Shown here piece after piece: positions 9,548 through 17,913 of a DNA stretch of 64,000 nt (the stretch's first letter is position 1; each line of letters starts with the position of its first letter). A model generated the notes under the pieces. The model was not told the DNA's origin, did no database searches, and saw only the letters and a program-made list of their open reading frames with translations. A program made the position numbers and the translations under genes. This DNA comes from Flavobacteriaceae bacterium (GTDB lineage Bacteria > Bacteroidota > Bacteroidia > Flavobacteriales > Flavobacteriaceae): the NCBI GenBank assembly GCA_030148025.1, contig JASBUG010000003.1, positions 82,163-146,162 on the forward strand, in the 5' to 3' direction.

Positions 9548-10705
9548 TTAATGAATGATCATTTTTATTTGTTTTAGTAATCTGTCGAAATCTGATTTAG
9601 TGTTAAATAAATGAATCGCTATTCTCATATAATTTCCACGATATGAAAGGTAAATGTTTTTTTGTGAGAGTTTTTCTTTTAAATCATTAATGTTAATATT
9701 GTCTGGAATTTTAACACCAACTAAGTGATTGCCTCTATTCTTCTGATTAGCTATTCTAAAACCTAACCCTTCCAGCTCTTTAAGAGCTTCATGTGAAATA
9801 TCATGACAATATTCCTGAATGCGTTCTGGAGACCACTCAATAATTTGTTGAATTGCTTTAGTCGCCATAGGTGTTGAAATAAAATTAGCCGATTCTCCCA
9901 TGCAGTAACGGTTAGCTTTTTCTTTATAACGACTTTCATATTTTGTTAAACCTGAAAAATCTTCGCTATTTAATCTGTTAGACCAACTTTCTTCAATAGG
10001 AATTCCATTATCAAAGTAGTTTCCATAATAGGCTAATCCAAAGGAATAAGGACCTAATAACCACTTATAAGTAGCGCATATTAAAGCATCTGGTTTTATT
10101 TTTTCTACCGAAAAAGGTAATGCTCCTACAGACTGTGTTCCATCAATTACTAATAATGCATTATAGAGGTTTGTTTTTTTTCTTATTGCAGCTAGATCGA
10201 ATAATGTTCCATCTGCCCAATGTACATTAGCAATAGCAACCACAACTGTATTCTCATTTATGGCATTTAATATTTCTTGGTTCCATTGATCTTCAATATT
10301 AGCCCCTTCAATAGGTTTTTTTATTGTAACTATTGAAGCTTCATGTTTTGCAGCAAGCTTTTCCCAGGCGTAATAATTGCTAGGAAATTGGTCTTCAACA
10401 ACAATAATCTCATCACCTGGAGATAATGTAATATTGTTGGTTACAGTAGCAATACCATATGATACTGAAGGAATACAGGCAATTCTGTTATAATCAGAAA
10501 CATCAATTAATGATGCGTATAGTTTTTTTAATTCTGTAACTGGATTAAAGAAATCTTTAGGAAGAATAGAATATGGTGTATTCTTTTGTTTTACAGCATT
10601 CACTCCAGCTTTTTCTACTTCTTTTAAAGAAGGCGACATATATGATGTGTTAAAATATATCACATCGTCTGGTAGATTGAATTTTTCTTTTTGGTTTTCT
10701 AGCAT
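9548..10705 (-). CDS. Aminotransferase class V family PLP enzyme
   Basis: A 385-residue fold-type I PLP enzyme of the class V group (cysteine-desulfurase/serine-glyoxylate aminotransferase branch). Visible landmarks are NVHWADGTL (His162), the PLP-stacking DGTQSVG region (Asp188) and the Schiff-base lysine in ICATYKWLLGP (Lys214). There is no desulfurase-type cysteine loop near the C-terminus, so an aminotransferase or lyase role is more likely than sulfur transfer. It lies between a Nudix gene (3-base gap) and PrsW (1-base gap) in a tight operon. The substrate is unknown. Confidence 0.85.
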   Translation of the reverse strand: MLENQKEKFNLPDDVIYFNTSYMSPSLKEVEKAGVNAVKQKNTPYSILPKDFFNPVTELKKLYASLIDVSDYNRIACIPSVSYGIATVTNNITLSPGDEIIVVEDQFPSNYYAWEKLAAKHEASIVTIKKPIEGANIEDQWNQEILNAINENTVVVAIANVHWADGTLFDLAAIRKKTNLYNALLVIDGTQSVGALPFSVEKIKPDALICATYKWLLGPYSFGLAYYGNYFDNGIPIEESWSNRLNSEDFSGLTKYESRYKEKANRYCMGESANFISTPMATKAIQQIIEWSPERIQEYCHDISHEALKELEGLGFRIANQKNRGNHLVGVKIPDNININDLKEKLSQKNIYLSYRGNYMRIAIHLFNTKSDFDRLLKQIKMIIH

Positions 10706-10708
10706 ATT

Positions 10709-11254
10709 TTAGAGCTTCTTTAGCTTATTTATTACAAAGGAATAATATGAATAATCTGCTGGTACTAATTTAAACGATTCGTTTCGGTTTACGGTATAAA
10801 ATTCAAATTCATCTACAGATAACAAACAAAGTCCATCAACCTCTTCATCTTGTTTTTTTAAATCATTCAGAGAAACATCTAAAACACAAAAAAATACATT
10901 CTGAAATTCACAGTCTACAATGCCATTAGGGTGTTTGTTTACACTTTTTCTAACATCTATCTTTTGTAATGTAGAGGGGTTTATTGTTAGTCCGATTTCT
11001 TCTTCTACCTCTCTTAATGCAGCTTCTTCAAGAGTTTCTCCTGCCATAACATGACCAGCTACAGATACATCCCAATAATTAGGGAACGTTTCTTTGTTTG
11101 CTCCACGTTTTTGAAACAAAACCTCTTTATTGTTTGTATAAAACCAGATATGAACAGTTCTATGAAACAAACCTTCTTTATGTGCTTCATCTTTCAAGCG
11201 GCTATAGCCAGCAGGTTCTCCAGTTTCGGTATATATGTCTAAATATTCTTCCAT
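10709..11254 (-). CDS. Nudix hydrolase (isopentenyl-diphosphate-isomerase-like, YfcD type)
   Basis: A 181-residue protein with a perfect Nudix box at residues 67-89 (G67, E73, R81-E82, E85-E86, G88-L89). The N-terminal layout (LDIYTETGEPAGYSR and HRTVHIWFY) is that of the YfcD/IDI-like Nudix group, which hydrolyse nucleoside diphosphate derivatives or isomerise isopentenyl diphosphate. Without family-specific cysteine and glutamate residues that I can confirm, I do not call it an isomerase. It is the first gene of the Nudix-aminotransferase-PrsW operon. Confidence 0.87.
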   Translation of the reverse strand: MEEYLDIYTETGEPAGYSRLKDEAHKEGLFHRTVHIWFYTNNKEVLFQKRGANKETFPNYWDVSVAGHVMAGETLEEAALREVEEEIGLTINPSTLQKIDVRKSVNKHPNGIVDCEFQNVFFCVLDVSLNDLKKQDEEVDGLCLLSVDEFEFYTVNRNESFKLVPADYSYYSFVINKLKKL

Positions 11255-11323
11255 TTAGTAGTAAAGCTCAAATTTTGAGTAAAAAAATAGTACTATGTTA
11301 AGATATCAAAGGTAAGCTTTATT

Positions 11324-11399
11324 AAAAATAGTTTTTACTGAAAAAGAATGCTATTTTTACTCTATAATCGAGATTTTAATGCTCAATATTTGTCTCGAT
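11324..11399. repeat. Two inverted repeats upstream of the penicillin acylase-like gene
   Basis: AAAAATAG at 11324-11331 pairs with CTATTTTT at 11351-11358, and ATCGAGA at 11367-11373 pairs with TCTCGAT at 11393-11399. They lie in the 179-bp divergent region. They could be operators or part of a structured leader; nothing in the sequence decides. Confidence 0.35.
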
Positions 11400-11469
11400 A
11401 TTAAACATTAGTTTACAATTTTGATCATATTTTTTGCAAGAGTTGTTTACTAAAACTCACATTATACAT

Positions 11470-13857
11470 ATGCGTACATTAAAAAAGATTCTTTTAGGAC
11501 TAGCAGTCGTTTTAGTGCTGTTGGTTATTGCTGGTTTTGTTTATAAAAACTCGCTTGAACCTCAATATTCGGGAGATTTACAACTACAAAATCTAAATGA
11601 AGAGGTGATTACTTATTTTGATGATTATGGTATTCCACATATCTATGCTAATAATCAAAAAGATGCCTATACTACCTTAGGATATTTGCACGCTCAAGAT
11701 AGATTATGGCAAATGGAACTAATGCGTCGTATTGCTCCAGGTAGATTATCAGAAATACTGGGAAAAGATCTTCTTAAAACCGATAAATTCTTTGCTACTT
11801 TGGGTGTAGATGAAGCATCTCAAAAAGCTGTTAATGGATTAGATAAGAATAGCGATGCTTATAAAATGAGTATGGCATACATAGATGGTGTGAATCAGTT
11901 TTTAAACGAAGGACCAACACCAATCGAATTTACACTTGTTGGTGTTGAAAAGGAACCATATACCCTAAAGGATATGTATAACATTTTTGGATATATGGCT
12001 TTTAGTTTTGCTCAGGCACAAAAAACAGATCCTATGCTTACGGCTATTCAGGAAAAGCTAGGAGCTGAGTATTTAAAAGACCTGGATGTGAATCCTAATC
12101 CTAATGGAACGCTAATAAAGAATAGCAAACCAACTTTAGAGGCTATTCAAGATTTATCTACTGAAATTGTAGCAATCACAAATAAACTGCCTATTCCAGC
12201 CTTTATTGGTAGTAATAGTTGGGTAGTGTCGCCAAAAAAGACAAGTACAGGAAAAGTGATGTTTGCAAACGATCCGCATATTGGGTATGCGCAACCATCC
12301 GTTTGGTATGAAGCGCATATTGTAACACCAGATTACGAGATGTATGGTTACCATTTAGCAGGTATTCCGTTTCCTCTATTAGGACATAATAGAGACTATG
12401 CTTATGGCTTGACCATGTTTGAAAATGATGATATCGATTTTTATAAAGAAGAAAATAATCCATCAAATGCAAATCAGTATAAAACTCCTGAAGGCTATGC
12501 AGATTATGTAACAACATCTAAAACGATCAAAATTAAAGATGAGGAAGCTGTAACTATCGAGATAAAAACTTCACGTCATGGACCAATAATGACTGATGTA
12601 CAAGACGAATTAACAGGAAGTGATCCTATTGCATTAGCTTGGGTATATACGCAACATAAAATAGAAGTTTTAGAAGCAGTCTATGGAATTTCTCATGCGT
12701 CAAGTATGGAAGATTTTAAAAGTTCGGTAGCTAAAATTCATGCTCCAGGGCTAAACGTAATGTATGGAGATGCAGAAGATAACGTTGCGTGGTGGGCAGC
12801 AGGAAAACTTTATAAACATAAGGAACATGTAAACCCTAAGTTTGTTTTAAACGGAGCTAGTGGAGAAGATGATCCGATTGAATATTTAAGTTTTGATAAT
12901 AATCCAATGGCTGAAAATCCAGAATGGAATTATGTGTATTCTGCTAACAATCAACCAGACTCTATTGCTGGAATGTTATATCCTGGATATTATTTACCAG
13001 AGGACAGAGGTAGACGTGTTGTAGAACTTTTAGAACCAAAGAATAATTGGAATAGAGAGAGTTTCTCGGCAATGATTCTAGATGTTACTTCGCCTGTAGC
13101 TGTTGAGAATATTAAAATTATGACCAAAGTTCTAGATTTTAATGCTCTTACAAAAAATCAGCAGCGCGCTATGGATATGTTACAATTATGGAAAGGTGAA
13201 AGCACTAACGATGCCATAGCACCAACCATTTATCAGCGCTTTATGTATCGTTATATGGAAAACACGTTTAAGGATGATCTAGGTGAGACCTTGTATGATC
13301 AGCTGCTAAAAACACATTTAGTTAAGCGTTCAATAGCAATTCAATTGGCAAATGATGCTTCTGTTTGGTGGGATAATGCCGAAACAAAAGATGTAGTAGA
13401 AACCAAGGCTGATATTTTAAACAAGTCGTTTGTAGAGGCTATAACGTCTTTAGAAACCCAATTAGGAGAAGATATTATCAATTGGAAATGGGACACAGTA
13501 CATACTTTAGAACATGGTCATGCCTTAGGAGCAGTAGAAAGTTTGCGTCCTTATTTTAATGTTGGACCGTTTGGAGTAGGAGGTACTGAAGAAGTGATCG
13601 ATAATAAAGCCTTCGATTTTAATGATTTGGGAGTGTATGATGTAAAAGCTGGACCTTCAACACGTCGTATTGTTGATTTTTCAGATATTGAGAATAGTAT
13701 TAGTATTTTACCAACAGGTCAATCTGGAAATCCTTTTAGTGAACACTACGACGACCAAGCTGAGATGTATGCTAAGGGTGAGTTTAGAAAAATGAAGATG
13801 AATAAAGAAGAGATTATTAAAACTTCAAGACTATTAAAAATATCTCCTAAAAACTAA
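11470..13857 (+). CDS. Penicillin acylase family protein (Ntn hydrolase)
   Basis: A 795-residue precursor. Residues 6-25 form one hydrophobic helix, so it is exported or membrane-anchored. The alpha-chain motif YLHAQDRLWQMEL (about 72-84) and the autocleavage site FIGSNSW with Ser248 as the expected N-terminal nucleophile of the beta chain are clear; Asn and Trp follow as in penicillin acylases and acyl-homoserine-lactone acylases. FANDPHIGYAQPSVWYE is also typical. It should mature by self-cleavage in the periplasm and hydrolyse an amide; the substrate is unknown. A TTG at 11434 opens a longer frame, but the ATG at 11470 gives a normal signal anchor. Confidence 0.92.
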   Translation: MRTLKKILLGLAVVLVLLVIAGFVYKNSLEPQYSGDLQLQNLNEEVITYFDDYGIPHIYANNQKDAYTTLGYLHAQDRLWQMELMRRIAPGRLSEILGKDLLKTDKFFATLGVDEASQKAVNGLDKNSDAYKMSMAYIDGVNQFLNEGPTPIEFTLVGVEKEPYTLKDMYNIFGYMAFSFAQAQKTDPMLTAIQEKLGAEYLKDLDVNPNPNGTLIKNSKPTLEAIQDLSTEIVAITNKLPIPAFIGSNSWVVSPKKTSTGKVMFANDPHIGYAQPSVWYEAHIVTPDYEMYGYHLAGIPFPLLGHNRDYAYGLTMFENDDIDFYKEENNPSNANQYKTPEGYADYVTTSKTIKIKDEEAVTIEIKTSRHGPIMTDVQDELTGSDPIALAWVYTQHKIEVLEAVYGISHASSMEDFKSSVAKIHAPGLNVMYGDAEDNVAWWAAGKLYKHKEHVNPKFVLNGASGEDDPIEYLSFDNNPMAENPEWNYVYSANNQPDSIAGMLYPGYYLPEDRGRRVVELLEPKNNWNRESFSAMILDVTSPVAVENIKIMTKVLDFNALTKNQQRAMDMLQLWKGESTNDAIAPTIYQRFMYRYMENTFKDDLGETLYDQLLKTHLVKRSIAIQLANDASVWWDNAETKDVVETKADILNKSFVEAITSLETQLGEDIINWKWDTVHTLEHGHALGAVESLRPYFNVGPFGVGGTEEVIDNKAFDFNDLGVYDVKAGPSTRRIVDFSDIENSISILPTGQSGNPFSEHYDDQAEMYAKGEFRKMKMNKEEIIKTSRLLKISPKN

Positions 13858-13876
13858 GTAAAGAAAACATATAATG

Positions 13877-13906
13877 ATGGTCGCTAATGAAAACGTTAGC
13901 GACCAT
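13877..13906. terminator. Bidirectional terminator between convergent genes
   Basis: An 11-bp perfect stem (13877-13887 with 13896-13906, core TGGTCGCTAA) has an 8-nt loop and AT-rich flanks. It sits between the stops of the penicillin acylase-like gene and the YciI gene, so it likely serves both. Confidence 0.8.
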
Positions 13907-14194
13907 TTATTTTATCAGAAAACTTAACTCTTGGCTAGTTTTTGTTGGTATAAATTCAGTTATCTCGTAATTAGCTAGGTCATGAATTTTAAAAGGATCT
14001 TTGTTTATAATACTTTCTATTTCATTTTTACTATTGAGGTTAGATAATATAATACCTCCAGTTCTCGGAATTTTTCTTCCAGAAGCAATAAAGTTACCTA
14101 ACTCATATTGTTTGTTTAAATAATCTATATGCTCATTCAAAAACTCGTCAACCCTTTCAAGTTCGGTTTTATAGGTTAAATTAATTATAAACAT
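13907..14194 (-). CDS. YciI family protein
   Basis: A 95-residue single-domain protein with the ferredoxin-like YciI pattern: FIINLTYKT at the start, His22 in LNEHIDYL, then GNFIASGRKIPRTGGIIL and a late DPFKIHDLANYEITEF block. YciI proteins are small cytoplasmic proteins, some with dehydrochlorinase-like or muconolactone-isomerase-like folds; most have no known role. The stop codon abuts the terminator shared with the gene on the other strand. Its 5' side faces a 343-bp gap filled by palindromic repeats. Confidence 0.85.
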   Translation of the reverse strand: MFIINLTYKTELERVDEFLNEHIDYLNKQYELGNFIASGRKIPRTGGIILSNLNSKNEIESIINKDPFKIHDLANYEITEFIPTKTSQELSFLIK

Positions 14195-14257
14195 GTATTA
14201 ATAGGTTATAGTTTAAAAATAAAAGGTTGATAATAAATCAACCCTTTTATAATTCTT

Positions 14258-14402
14258 GTCATTTCGAGAAGAGCAAAGCGACATCGAGAAATCTCATAAT
14301 TATGAGCTATAATAGTTACTATTTGTTGAGATTTTTCGACTGCATTTCATAAGCTGCCATTATTGAAAATATATTTTCAATAATGGCAATGCTCAAAATG
14401 AC
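14258..14402. repeat. Dispersed palindromic repeat, copy 2a
   Basis: A 145-bp element with GTCATT and AATGAC ends. Its right half holds a 34-bp perfect palindrome at 14355-14388 (15-bp arms 14355-14369 and 14374-14388). The segment 14330-14402 aligns with copy 1 at 5188-5260; base changes in one arm of the hairpin are matched in the other. It lies in the 343-bp gap 14195-14537, downstream of the M42 gene and upstream of the YciI gene. Confidence 0.8.
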
Positions 14403-14416
14403 ATTTTGTTATTTCT

Positions 14417-14531
14417 GTCATGCTGAGCATTATCGAGAATAATAATACATTTTATTTGAAGATAGCTTACGAAGTAAATCGAAGCGTCTTTTCTCTAGAT
14501 TCTTCACATCGTTTCACTCATTCAGAATGAC
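14417..14531. repeat. Dispersed palindromic repeat, copy 2b
   Basis: This second, adjacent element begins GTCATGCTGAGCA and ends with the arm AGATTCTTC (14497-14505) through TTCAGAATGAC (14531). That arm closely resembles the right arms near 61.5 and 61.9 kb. It ends 6 bases from the stop codon of the M42 peptidase gene. Confidence 0.75.
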
Positions 14532-14537
14532 AATCTC

Positions 14538-15626
14538 TTATTCAAAATAACTAAACGTATCTCCAGCTTTAATATTTAAAACCGTTTCATAGATCATTCT
14601 AATTACGTTTTCTACATCATCTCTATGTACCATTTCAACTGTAGTATGCATATAACGTAACGGCAACGAGATTAAAGCAGAAGCAACTCCACCATTACTA
14701 TAGGCAAAAGCATCTGTATCTGTTCCTGTTGCTCTAGATAGTGCCGAACGCTGGAATGGTATTTTCTTAGCTTCAGCAGTTTCAGTAATAAGATCTCTTA
14801 GTTTTTGTTGCACAGCAGGAGCATAGGCAACTACTGGTCCTTTTCCAAGTTCTAAATGACCTTCTTTTTTCTTATCGATCATTGGTGTAGTCGTATCATG
14901 CGTTACATCAGTAACAATAGCTACATTAGGTTTAATAGTATGCGTGATCATTTCTGCACCACGTAAACCAATTTCTTCCTGTACAGAGTTTGTTACGTAT
15001 AATCCAAAAGGTAATTCCTTTTTGTTTTCATGAAGTAAGCGTGCTACTTCAGCGATCATAAAGCCACCCATTCTGTTATCTAAAGCACGACATACAAATT
15101 TGTCTTTGTTAAGAATATGGAACTCGTCTGGATAGGTAATGACACAACCAACATGAACACCCATTTTCTCTACTTCAGCTTTATCTTTTGCGCCTATATC
15201 AATAAAAATATTATCTGGTTTTGGCGGTTCTTCTTTTGTGCGCAATCTGGTATGAATCGCTGGCCACCCGAAAACACCTTTTACAATACCTTTTTTAGTA
15301 TGAATATTCACCACTTTACTTGGTGCAATTTGGTGATCACTACCACCATTTCTAATCACATAGATCAATCCGTTATCAGCAATATAGTTGACATACCAAG
15401 AAATTTCATCAGCATGACCTTCAATAACTACTTTATATTCGGCCTTTGGATTAATAACACCAACAGCAGTTCCGTAAGTATCTGTTATAAACTCATCTAC
15501 ATAAGGTTTCAGGTAATCCATCCACAATTTCTGTCCGTCCCATTCATAACCAGTAGGAGCTGCATTATTTAAATATTTTTCTAAAAAGTCCATCGACTTT
15601 TTATTAAGTATCTTCTTTTTTGCCAT
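14538..15626 (-). CDS. M42 family metallopeptidase (deblocking aminopeptidase)
   Basis: A 362-residue cytoplasmic peptidase with the dinuclear metal site of the M42 family: GHADEISW (His71, Asp73), RALDNRMGG (Asp183), VQEEIGLRG (catalytic Glu217, metal Glu218), VTDVTHD (Asp240) and His327 in YMHTTVEMVH. M42 enzymes form tetrahedral dodecamers that remove N-terminal residues from peptides. There is no signal peptide. It is a single gene, with a dispersed palindromic repeat right after its stop. Confidence 0.93.
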   Translation of the reverse strand: MAKKKILNKKSMDFLEKYLNNAAPTGYEWDGQKLWMDYLKPYVDEFITDTYGTAVGVINPKAEYKVVIEGHADEISWYVNYIADNGLIYVIRNGGSDHQIAPSKVVNIHTKKGIVKGVFGWPAIHTRLRTKEEPPKPDNIFIDIGAKDKAEVEKMGVHVGCVITYPDEFHILNKDKFVCRALDNRMGGFMIAEVARLLHENKKELPFGLYVTNSVQEEIGLRGAEMITHTIKPNVAIVTDVTHDTTTPMIDKKKEGHLELGKGPVVAYAPAVQQKLRDLITETAEAKKIPFQRSALSRATGTDTDAFAYSNGGVASALISLPLRYMHTTVEMVHRDDVENVIRMIYETVLNIKAGDTFSYFE

Positions 15627-15693
15627 TCTAAAATATTTTGCTCTAAAATAACAATATTAATAAGAATTTAAGGTTTTAAAGCGTGTAAAATAT

Positions 15694-15701
15694 TAACTTT
15701 G
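15694..15701 (+). promoter_or_regulatory. -7 box (TAACTTTG) upstream of the DUF4294 gene
   Basis: This exact match to TAnnTTTG lies 45 nt before the ATG at 15747, so this transcript would have a leader of about 40 nt. No clear -33 TTG precedes it. Confidence 0.45.
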
Positions 15702-15746
15702 TATTGTTAATTTATTCCAAAAATTAATGCAGAATTTTAACCTGTT

Positions 15747-16448
15747 ATGGCAAAGATTTTCTACATCATATTTCTAATTCCTTTGTTTTGTTTTTCGCAG
15801 GTTGTAGAAACGCAATCTGATACGACTGAAACAAAATATTTGATCATTAAGGGCGACTCTATACCGCGTACTTCGATCGATCTGGACGAAGTGATGTTAT
15901 TGCATAAGCTGGAATTTGATAGTAAAGAAGACAAGCGTCGTTATTTAATTTTAAAACGAAAGACTTTAAAGGTGTATCATTATGCGCATTTGGCAGCTAT
16001 TCGGCTAGACACCTTGAATGCACGTTTAGGTAGAATGAAAAAGAAACGCGATAGAAAGCGTTATGCAAAGAAGATCCAAAAATATATTGATGGAGAGTTT
16101 TCGGCAGAATTAAAAAAACTAACACGTACTGAAGGGCAGATATTAATAAAACTGATTCACAGGCAAACAGGAAAAACTACGTTCGAGCTTATTAAAGAGC
16201 TACGAAACGGTTGGCGTGCCTTTTGGTATAATAATACTGCAAGTTTGTTCGATTTGTCCTTAAAACGAGAGTTTGACCCAATGAATGTTAAGGAAGATTA
16301 TTTGATTGAAGACATACTGCAACGTAATTTTCAAAGTGGTCGTTTAGAACGACAAAAGGATGCTTTAGGTCTGGACTTTTTTGAACTGAGTGATAAATGG
16401 CTAAAAGACGACCCCAAAACTACTTCGGCGAATGAGCGATCAAACTAA
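15747..16448 (+). CDS. DUF4294 domain-containing protein
   Basis: A 233-residue exported protein: signal peptide at residues 1-18 (ending CFSQ), then the DUF4294 core (GDSIPRTSIDLDEV through ELIKELRNGWRAFWYNNTASLFD, about 35-170), very rich in Lys and Arg. The family is common in Bacteroidota and has no known function. It is often found beside a hemolysin III gene, as here: the two overlap by 17 bases, implying one transcript and coupled translation. Confidence 0.85.
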   Translation: MAKIFYIIFLIPLFCFSQVVETQSDTTETKYLIIKGDSIPRTSIDLDEVMLLHKLEFDSKEDKRRYLILKRKTLKVYHYAHLAAIRLDTLNARLGRMKKKRDRKRYAKKIQKYIDGEFSAELKKLTRTEGQILIKLIHRQTGKTTFELIKELRNGWRAFWYNNTASLFDLSLKREFDPMNVKEDYLIEDILQRNFQSGRLERQKDALGLDFFELSDKWLKDDPKTTSANERSN

Positions 16449-17055
16449 CCTAGAAGAACGGTTAAACACCTATTCGCATGCTATTGGTGCATTACTAGGA
16501 ATTGCTGGACTTGTGCTTTTAATTGTTAAGCAGAATGATACACCTTGGAGTTTGTTTAGTGTTTTGGTGTATGGTATTTCAATCATTATATTATTTAGTG
16601 CTTCTACATTGTATCATGCTGCCAGAACAGAACGCCGAAAACATTATTTTAGAATCGTAGATCATATTAGTATTTACTTACTTATTGCAGGAACTTACAC
16701 TCCTGTATTGCTTTTACAGCTTCAAGATAGTAAGGGTTGGACTTTGTTTTATGTGGTTTGGGGAATAGCTGCTTTTGGTGTGTTTTTAAAGCTCTTTTTT
16801 ACAGGCCGTTTTGAGGTGTTTTCTACACTACTTTATTTAGTAATGGGTTGGTTGATTGTGTTTGATTTTGAAGCTTTGGTAAATACAATCCCTGCCAACG
16901 GACTTATGTTGCTTATTGCTGGAGGTATTGCGTATACGGTTGGTATTGTGTTTTATGCTATACATAAAATACCTTTTAACCATGTGATTTGGCATGTGTT
17001 TGTATTAGCAGGTGCCATTTGCCATTATTTGATGATATTGTTGTATGTGGTTTAG
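16432..17055 (+). CDS. Hemolysin III family (TrhA/PAQR-like) membrane protein
   Basis: A 207-residue protein with seven predicted helices. The PAQR signature residues are present: EERLNTYSHAIGA (Glu9, His16), SASTLYHAA (Ser57, His62), FRIVDHISIYLLIAGTYTP (Asp77, His78) and a final NHVIWHVFVLAGAICHY with the last histidines of the metal site. Bacterial members are linked to membrane-lipid homeostasis rather than proven lysis. It overlaps the 3' end of the DUF4294 gene. An 18-bp palindrome covers its stop codon. Confidence 0.9.
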   Translation: MSDQTNLEERLNTYSHAIGALLGIAGLVLLIVKQNDTPWSLFSVLVYGISIIILFSASTLYHAARTERRKHYFRIVDHISIYLLIAGTYTPVLLLQLQDSKGWTLFYVVWGIAAFGVFLKLFFTGRFEVFSTLLYLVMGWLIVFDFEALVNTIPANGLMLLIAGGIAYTVGIVFYAIHKIPFNHVIWHVFVLAGAICHYLMILLYVV

Positions 17056-17090
17056 GTTAACCTAAACAATTGTCAAATCATTGTTTAAGC
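17050..17090. terminator. Palindromic region between convergent genes
   Basis: GTTTAGGTTAACCTAAAC at 17050-17067 is a perfect 18-bp palindrome spanning the hemolysin III stop. It is followed by a second stem (AAACAAT with ATTGTTT). The two genes on either side converge, so a two-way terminator is likely; the first palindrome could also bind a dimeric protein. Confidence 0.45.
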
Positions 17091-17100
17091 TAGTTGGTTT

Positions 17101-17772
17101 TTAATAATCAGCTTCATATCCGTGTCCATTTTTTCCGTAAAAAATTAACCATTTAGCTAAAGAATAAACAATATGTAATTTACTTTCCAATGTTTCTTCA
17201 TCCATGTCTGGAGGAGTTCTTTGATCTTTAAGATATTCCAGTTTGTTTTCTTTTGCAGTTTTATTGGCGACAGTCAATAACCTATTTCCATAATCTAAGG
17301 CATCTTCGGCTAGCTTGGTTTCCCAAGCTTCATTTGCGAGATCGTTACCAATTATGTCGACACAGTCAACAATAAATTGTCCTCTAAAAACATTTTCATC
17401 TTGTCCTAATGCAAAATAACAGGGAACACCATCTTGCTCTTTGGCAAGGGGAATGACATAAAAACCTTGATGTTCTTTTAAGAATTCATCATACGATGAT
17501 TGTTTTTCTAACTCTTTGTACTTTTCTTTTAGCCATTCTTCTGCTTCAGGATCTCTACCAACCATTGGTGCTTTAATTGTTTCATAGGTAGGGATTTGAT
17601 TTTGAAACCATTCTTGAATCAGTTCATCTTTAGTTGGATATTTTTTTCCTCTTAACTTATCCCAAAAATTGGGTTTCGGAATGTTATCAGATTCAATCAT
17701 TTTAAATATTTCTATATATCTTTTCTCAAAACCTTTTTTAGGTTTTCCTAAAGGTCTCAAATCTAATCCCAT
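17101..17772 (-). CDS. Hypothetical protein (MGLDLRPLGKPK N-terminus)
   Basis: A 223-residue soluble protein with no signal peptide. It starts MGLDLRPLGKPKKGFEKRY and contains an acidic middle (DPEAEEWLKEKYKELEKQ) and a better-ordered C-terminal half with QGFYVIPLAKEQDGVPCYF, FRGQFIVDCVDIIG and YSLAKWLIFYGKNGHGYEADY. I do not recognise the family. The N-terminal pattern suggests immunity-like or housekeeping hypotheticals seen in Bacteroidota, but that is only an impression. It converges with hemolysin III and is divergent from the lipocalin pair. Confidence 0.7.
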   Translation of the reverse strand: MGLDLRPLGKPKKGFEKRYIEIFKMIESDNIPKPNFWDKLRGKKYPTKDELIQEWFQNQIPTYETIKAPMVGRDPEAEEWLKEKYKELEKQSSYDEFLKEHQGFYVIPLAKEQDGVPCYFALGQDENVFRGQFIVDCVDIIGNDLANEAWETKLAEDALDYGNRLLTVANKTAKENKLEYLKDQRTPPDMDEETLESKLHIVYSLAKWLIFYGKNGHGYEADY

Positions 17773-17878
17773 ATTTATAGTTTTTTTGAATATAAAACGC
17801 TAAACGAATATAGTTGTTTTTCTTGCAATATAAAGAAAGAAGTAAGTCTGGTTTGACAGTAATTGTTAATATATGATA

Positions 17879-17909
17879 TTGATTTTTGTAATATAAAGAG
17901 TTATTATTG
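17879..17909 (+). promoter_or_regulatory. Promoter (TTG-N20-TATTATTG) of the first lipocalin-like gene
   Basis: TTG at 17879-17881 and TATTATTG at 17902-17909 are separated by 20 nt, near the Bacteroidota consensus (one mismatch in the -7 box). The box ends 4 nt before the ATG at 17914, so the mRNA should be leaderless. The next gene has the same arrangement. Confidence 0.6.
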
Positions 17910-17913
17910 CTGT

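Noticed and set aside
9548..10705. Second cysteine desulfurase
   Set aside because: It has the class V lysine but lacks the C-terminal active cysteine loop seen in the gene at 35118-36263.
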